Shown: piece after piece, positions 59,319-64,000 of the stretch
Numbering within the stretch: the stretch's first letter is position 1
Layout of the letters: every line of letters begins with the position of its first letter
Assembly: GCA_002270565.1 (NCBI GenBank)
Contig: NQMI01000005.1
Coordinates: 620,001-684,000 of the forward strand
Direction of reading: 5' to 3'
Length of the DNA: 64,000 nucleotides
From: Stenocarpella maydis
Lineage: Eukaryota; Ascomycota; Sordariomycetes; Diaporthales; Diaporthaceae
The notes under the pieces: model-generated
Told to the model about the DNA's origin: nothing
The model's input: only the letters and a program-made list of their open reading frames with translations
Database searches by the model: none
Translations under genes and position numbers: made by a program

Positions 59319-59747
59319 CTAGTACGTCCGGTTCGTTTTCTTTTGGTAGAACAACTGCACACGTGCAAAGTCAGTAAGGGCTTTTTTTTTCTTTCTTTCC
59401 ACAACGGACAGCGGAACAGAAGACACACCCGGGGTGTTTGGGGGGGGGGTACTCACGTCCGTCCTCGAGCTGCCCAGGTTGATGATCTTGGGGCAGCCGT
59501 CGCGGTCCTTTTCGAGGCGCGTGCACTCGTGGCAGTAGAAGGCGTCGCTGATGCCCTCGCCGCCGCAGACGACGCACTTGTTCTGGTAGTTGCCGAAGCT
59601 GCACTCGTCGCAGATGCGCACGAGCGTCGTGGGCCGCACGTACGAGTCGCAGACGGGGCACTTGCCGTCGCACTTGTCGCAGAGGCGGCCGATGGCGATG
59701 CCCGCCTGCTTGCGGCACATGACGAGGTCGGGGTGGTGGCGGGACAT
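59319..59747 (-). CDS. RDS3: Rds3/PHF5A, SF3b subunit of the U2 snRNP
   Basis: Exons 59457-59747 and 59319-59354 encode 108 residues, the usual size. The protein is almost entirely zinc-binding cysteine pairs: [62 protein letters not shown]. The second exon adds only [11 protein letters not shown], the conserved basic end that helps form the branch-site pocket with SF3B1. It recognises the intron branch point within the U2 snRNP in the nucleus. The intron (59355-59456) contains a G run beside the donor, GTGAGTACC. A 704-bp gap separates it from the divergently transcribed pinin-domain gene. Confidence 0.97.
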   Translation of the reverse strand: MSRHHPDLVMCRKQAGIAIGRLCDKCDGKCPVCDSYVRPTTLVRICDECSFGNYQNKCVVCGGEGISDAFYCHECTRLEKDRDGCPKIINLGSSRTDVSTPPPNTPGVSSVPLSVVERKKKKALTDFARVQLFYQKKTNRTY

Positions 59748-60451
59748 GGTTGGGGTGTGGTGACTGTCGTGTTGGGTGAGGGTGAGGGTGAGGGTCGGAG
59801 GGCCGGAGTGCGAGGAGAGAAGGTGTTAATAAAGGCGTGTCGTCGGGTGGTTAGAGGAGGAGGCGATATATGGCTCGCAGTGGTTGGGTATGTCTGATTG
59901 ATCATCAATCAGCCTTGCCAGCCTTGCTCGAAATTTCCACCTAAGCTTTAGCGGCTGCTTGCCCTGTGACCCTTGCCTGCCCAGCCCAGAACATTGAACG
60001 CACGGGTCTTTGAGGGCCCCAGGCCGCCCGAGTGTGGGGTAGGTCCATGCCTGGGGAATCCTTGAGCTTGAGCTTGAGCTTGAGCTTGAGCTGGATGGGG
60101 ATCCCCCAGGTCCCTTGTGACACCCGTTTGCAGGGAGGCAAGTTGTCTGTCGCAGATTATCTTACGCCTCAGTCGGGCATCATTTGGCACTTCGCAATTT
60201 GCTTGTCTCGAGCGCACGACTTTGGCCAGATCATTACCTTTTGTTTTTGAGCCACATTGTAAACGGGACATTGACTTTGCGGTGCTCTACTTGTCAGCGT
60301 ACCCAACAGTACGACCTCGCGGCATTGTCTGCGACGACGCAATGTCCCCGCCGACAAGGCAAGCTCTCTCACAAAGGCCCGGTAAAACCAAGCGGCTGAG
60401 GTCCCAATTGACTAACACGTCTGCAGCCCTGCTCCCGGCAATGATACAGTC
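59748..60451. promoter_or_regulatory. Divergent promoter region, RDS3 and the pinin-domain gene
   Basis: 704 bp between two outward-facing splicing-related genes. It contains a CTTGAG hexanucleotide repeat (60061-60092). An upstream ATG at 60441 starts a short out-of-frame uORF that overlaps the pinin-gene start, so translation of that gene may be dampened. Confidence 0.6.
60061..60092. repeat. CTTGAG hexanucleotide repeat, about 5 copies
   Basis: Five CTTGAG units in the RDS3/pinin divergent promoter. Confidence 0.9.
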
Positions 60452-61719
60452 ATGTCCGAAACGAGGGTATCCGATACGAATCAATTGAAGCGTAAATCAT
60501 TTCGTGCCTCGCCGGCCCCCGACGCCGACAATGGAGACATCCCAAAGAAACGCCAGAGGGCCGAGAATATTCCTGACAGAAGACCCGACCATCGTGGAAA
60601 CGGCACCAGCGAGAACGGAAACGGGGTGCGGTATCCATCTCCAGTCAGGGACGTATTCCTGAAGGAGGAGAGCCGCTCGCCGGATGCTCCGAGGTCGCTC
60701 CAGGCCGTCGGCATGCCCCCTTCACCAGACCAGAGACGGCGACCGTCCGATTCAATGCGCCATGACGAGCGCTCGCCAACGAGCCCGCGCGGCCGGCGCG
60801 GCTCTGAGACCGGCCGGCGGATGTCGTCCTCCCAACACGGGCCAGAGCGGGACCGCGGCCGGAGGGAGAGCTACTCGCAGGAGGAGAAGAAGCGCGGCAG
60901 GCGTCTGTTTGGTGGTTTGCTAAGCACACTAAGTCAAACCACGGCAAACTCTCAGCAGAAGAGACGTCTGGAGATTGAAAAGAAGCAGCAGGAAAGAGCC
61001 GTCAAGCAAAAGACCGAAGACGACAAGCGCCGCCAGGAGAAGCTCGCAAGGCTCGACAAGACCAGGAGTATCGAGCAGGTCCGGTTCGACGAGCAAGTGG
61101 TCAGTTCGATCCATCAGCCAGGCGCCGGCACTGCTCTTGCAGCGGTGACGTACGGGGGTTATCGGATGCTGACGGAAGGGATCAACTAGATGCGCACGCG
61201 TCATTCCAATATGCTTGCAATGGCACATAGCCTACGGACCAAGAGCGAGCCCAAGCTGGTACGTCCTCATTGGCGGGTCTGTCTCTGTTTGATGTGCCAG
61301 ATCACTCATCACACGCTCCATAGTATTACCGCCCCTGGGAGCTCACGCCGGAGCAAGAGGATATCATCAAGGACCAGATCCATGACGCTGAGGACCAGAT
61401 CGCGGACGAGGTCCGGCAGTTCAGGCGCGAAAAGGAGCAGAGACTTCGTGACCTTGGCGTCCTGGCCCGGCCTGCGCCCCCGGAGGTTGACAAGGCGGTT
61501 GGTGAGCAAACCAAAGCACGTTCTGACACCACTGCCCAAGCTGAGTCCACTATCGATGATGCCGCTGCTACTAATCATAACCAACACGACCAATCACACA
61601 AACACGCACAACCAGCACGTTCCCCTTCCCCTGCCCCTGCACCGAAGAGTAGCCACCACCATGAGGACAAGGACCACGACGAGATGGTTGAGGCGGAGGA
61701 GGATACTGTCATCTACTAA
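60452..61719 (+). CDS. Pinin/SDK/MemA-domain protein, splicing-associated
   Basis: Exons 60452-61099, 61190-61258 and 61324-61719 encode 370 residues. The first 150 are disordered and Arg/Ser/Pro-rich (SPTSPRGRRGSETGRR), as in SR-related proteins. The pinin domain spans about 150-275: KKRGRRLFGGLLSTLSQTT, RRLEIEKKQQERAVKQKTED, IEQVRFDEQVMRTRHSNM, LRTKSEPKLYYRPWELTPEQ. Pinin is part of exon-junction and splicing complexes in the nucleus. The small middle exon (69 nt, 23 codons) carries RHSNMLAMAHSLRTKSEPKL and must be spliced exactly. Intron 1 (90 nt) is a multiple of three and open until the TAG of its own acceptor, so retention would give a 245-residue truncated form. A His/Asp-rich, acidic tail ends in EEDTVIY. 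Confidence 0.92.
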
Positions 61720-62666
61720 TCTGCTCAGTTGCTTGTCTCTTCAGCAGCGCTGGCCGGGCTGGTGATCGCGGGACTGTAATATACGAGACTGGACGTGGCA
61801 TCGGATACAAACAGCTCCAGACGGAGCATTCGAGCTTTTTTTATTAAGCATATATGAATCGTCCATTGGCAGTCGGGAAGACATAATGAGTCCAACATTG
61901 CGAATGAAAAATCCGGCCCTGGGTGGGCCCATGCACTGGGGCGTCTGCAACTGACTGTCCCCGATTTTGTCCCAAGAAGTTGTCTTGTAAGCAAAGCCAT
62001 GTGCGAATTGCGCATGTCGCCGACGTGTTGGAGGCCAGATAGGTACCGTAAGATGTTGCATCGGCCCTGTCTGTGAGCCTCACAAGGTGTGAGGCCGGCC
62101 GAGGTCTCTCGGAGGACCCGCACTGCGAGAGCTCCGTCTGGGCTCCACCGCCTCGCGGTGCCTCGGCCGATGCTTTGATCGGGATGGTACCCTGGTTCAT
62201 CTGTCTCATGCGGTTCCGGCATTGCTCAACGAACGTGTACAGCAACGTGTTGTCCTGCGTTGGACATGTCGGATTCTTTATCTTGATCTCAAATCTATAG
62301 GCGTACCCTTTGGTCCTTGTTCTAGGATTGACTGACGTCCATTAGGAAAGCAACCCTAGTAGCAGCAACGTTCCGCCTTACCGTTGGGATAACAAACGAA
62401 TAAGCCTCTGCCCCCGGAGCCTGGCAGCCGCGGCAGAGCCCCGTGTGAAGCGAGTTCGAGCCATCGACTCCACCACCTGTGGAACCATACCTGGGCATCC
62501 ATCGCGTGTACATTACATGCATTCATGCATACACCGTACCTAGGTACGTACTTAGGTGGCATGGTGTACCGCGAGAGTATATATAACCAGGACCGACCCA
62601 ATTGCTTCCCATAGCCTACGACTTCTTCAACCCTTCCTAGACGACATCACACCACCTCTGCCCACC
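61720..62666. other. Intergenic region upstream of the hydrolase gene
   Basis: About 950 bp: 3' flank of the pinin gene and promoter of the next gene. An exact TACCTAGGTA lies at 62537-62546, 120 bp before the hydrolase start, followed by TATATA at about 62579-62585. No gene in between. Confidence 0.6.
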
Positions 62667-63711
62667 ATGGCCATCGACAAGCTCAAACCCAACGACCCGC
62701 GGGTCCAGCACCTCACAGCCAGCGTCCGCGGCAAGACATACAAGTACATCCTCGCCAAGCCAGAGGGCCAGCAACCGCCCCGCGCCACCGCGCTCCTCAT
62801 CCACGGCTGGCCCGACCTGGGCTTCGGCTGGCGGTACCAGGTCCCCTACCTCACGTCGCTACGCCTCCAGGTGATCGTCCCAGACCAGGTCGGCTACGGC
62901 GGGACCGACGCGCCGCAGGAGCTCGCACAGTACAGCCTCAAGTCGGTGGCGGACGACATGGCCGAGCTGGTGCGCCAGGTGACGGGCGGCAACCTCGGGG
63001 GCGGCATCATCCTCGGCGGGCACGACTGGGGCGGGATGGCGGCGTGGCGCCTGGCGCTGTGGCACCCGGGGCTCGTGCGCGGCATCTTCAGCGTGTGCAC
63101 GCCCTACGCGCCGCCCCAGCCCCAAAACGCGGACCTCGCCACGGTGGCGGGGATGCTGCCCAACTTCCGCTACCAGCTGCAGCTGGCCGGGCCGGACGTG
63201 GAGCGCGAGGTCGGCTCCGACCCGGCCAGGATCCGCGGCCTGCTGGCGGGGCTGTACGGGGCCCGGGGCCCCGGCGGGGAGGTGGCCTTCACGACGGACC
63301 ACGGCGTGCACTTTGAGCACCTGGGCAAGATGGGCGCGTCCCCGCTGCTGGACGCGGGCGAGCTCGACTTCTACGTGGGCGAGTACGCGCGCGGGGGCAT
63401 GAGGGGCCCGCTGAACTGGTACCGCACGCGCAGGATTCAACTACGAGGAGGAGCTGGCGCTGCTCGGCGGGGACGGCAGGGCGCCGCCGCCGCGGCTCGC
63501 GATGCCCGGGCGCTGATGGTCACGGCCGAGAGGGACCCCGGCGCTGCCGCCGAGGATGTCGGAGGGCATGGAGGCGCACCTTGACAGGCTGGGCAGGGCG
63601 ACCGTGGGCGGGACGCACTGGGCGCTGTGGGACTCCGCCGAGGATGTGAACGCCGCGATTGGGAAGTTTGTGGACGAGGTGCTGGGAGGGCCTGTGAAGG
63701 CATCTATCTGA
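62667..63711 (+). pseudogene. Epoxide-hydrolase-like alpha/beta hydrolase with three frame breaks
   Basis: A single-exon gene starting in a good context (CACCATGG). The first frame gives about 255 residues with the oxyanion-hole motif HGWPD at 46-50 and the nucleophile elbow GGHDWGG with D120, typical of soluble epoxide hydrolases, followed by WYRTRR. Similarity then moves between frames: FNYEEELALL resumes one base later (from 63436), LMVTAERDP after a shift near 63505-63510, and PRMSEGMEAHLDRLG plus the catalytic-His motif GGTHWALWD after a shift near 63537-63540, ending at TGA 63709-63711. All parts of one enzyme are present, so either the gene is a young pseudogene or the G/C-rich runs contain sequencing errors. 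Without the shifts it would be about 345 residues, normal for the family. It would open epoxides of lipids or plant compounds to diols; substrate unknown. Confidence 0.75.
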
Positions 63712-64000
63712 TTTGGTCTGATAGACTCAGAAAAAGGGGGTTGCATATGAATTTAATTTTTTTTTTGGCGCGAAGGACCAGCGATAGCCTGTCGAATATG
63801 GTTCTTTACCTGTCATATACGGCTGCAGTGATCAGGATATGTGCCCAACAACGTTGTCTTGTGAAGCCGGTGCCACTGCTTGACAGACTTCCCTTTAGAA
63901 CAATCTCTCTTGGTGCACCCGTGAGTTCAGGTCCACCGCGCCAAGCTCTTGGTAGGGAACCACCGCGATCATGTGAGGTGGGGATTTGCACCCTTAACAA
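63712..64000. other. Right edge of the window, no gene recognised
   Basis: 289 bp after the hydrolase, beginning with an A/T-rich stretch (63750-63768). A minus-strand frame runs off the edge at 63806-64000 but is not recognised. Confidence 0.5.

Overview
The window looks like nuclear DNA of a filamentous ascomycete, probably a plant-associated Sordariomycete. The genes are split by short introns (mostly 50-120 nt, some 240-340 nt) with GTRNGT donors and YAG acceptors. Coding sequence is GC-rich with a strong third-position G/C preference, and intergenic DNA is rich in homopolymers and microsatellites. Families typical of filamentous fungi are present: an Ecl1-type protein, a PL3 pectate lyase, a fungal PEX26, a Drs2 flippase and a RING-PH-VWA protein. 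Two N bases inside G runs (31511, 52061) point to a draft assembly, which matters when judging apparent frameshifts. I cannot name the species.

The left third holds few genes. Bases 1-4200 contain nothing I can call. A C-rich, G-poor block (about 4200-6010) looks like a long 5' leader for an Ecl1-like gene (6012-7112, +). After 4.6 kb without a recognisable gene come a secreted PL3 pectate lyase (11767-12633, -), a 1351-residue Drs2-type P4-ATPase (15741-19928, -) and a 1179-residue RING/PH/VWA protein of the Ste5/Far1 kind (22751-26677, -). A further 6.2 kb (26678-32870) has no convincing gene.

From 32.8 kb onward the DNA is packed with conserved housekeeping genes, many in divergent pairs: CCT8 (-) with an Nhp10-like HMG protein (+); a saccharopine-dehydrogenase-like oxidoreductase (-) with ribosomal protein eL43 (+); a PARN/CAF1-family ribonuclease (-) with PEX26 (+); and the SF3b subunit Rds3/PHF5A (-) with a pinin-domain protein (+). 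An RMD1-like DUF155 protein (-), a RING+PHD protein (+), mitochondrial ribosomal protein mL46 (+) and a frame-disrupted epoxide-hydrolase-like gene (+) complete the set. The genes are not a pathway cluster; they serve protein folding, translation, RNA processing, chromatin, membrane lipid asymmetry and peroxisome import. The one functional pairing that stands out is the divergent Rds3/pinin pair, both splicing-related.

I found no clear new multi-gene system. The most interesting signals are: the PARN-like gene, whose frame runs through an in-frame TAG into about 92 more codons ending in a transmembrane segment; a GC-AG intron needed to make the conserved Drs2 tail; eL43, whose first 50 coding bases are spread over three tiny exons; exact copies of a TACCTAGGTA palindrome in three promoter regions; and a tRNA-like relic with transition-type changes in its T-loop. 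Gene models were spliced by hand from splice consensus and known protein families, so exon borders are predictions.
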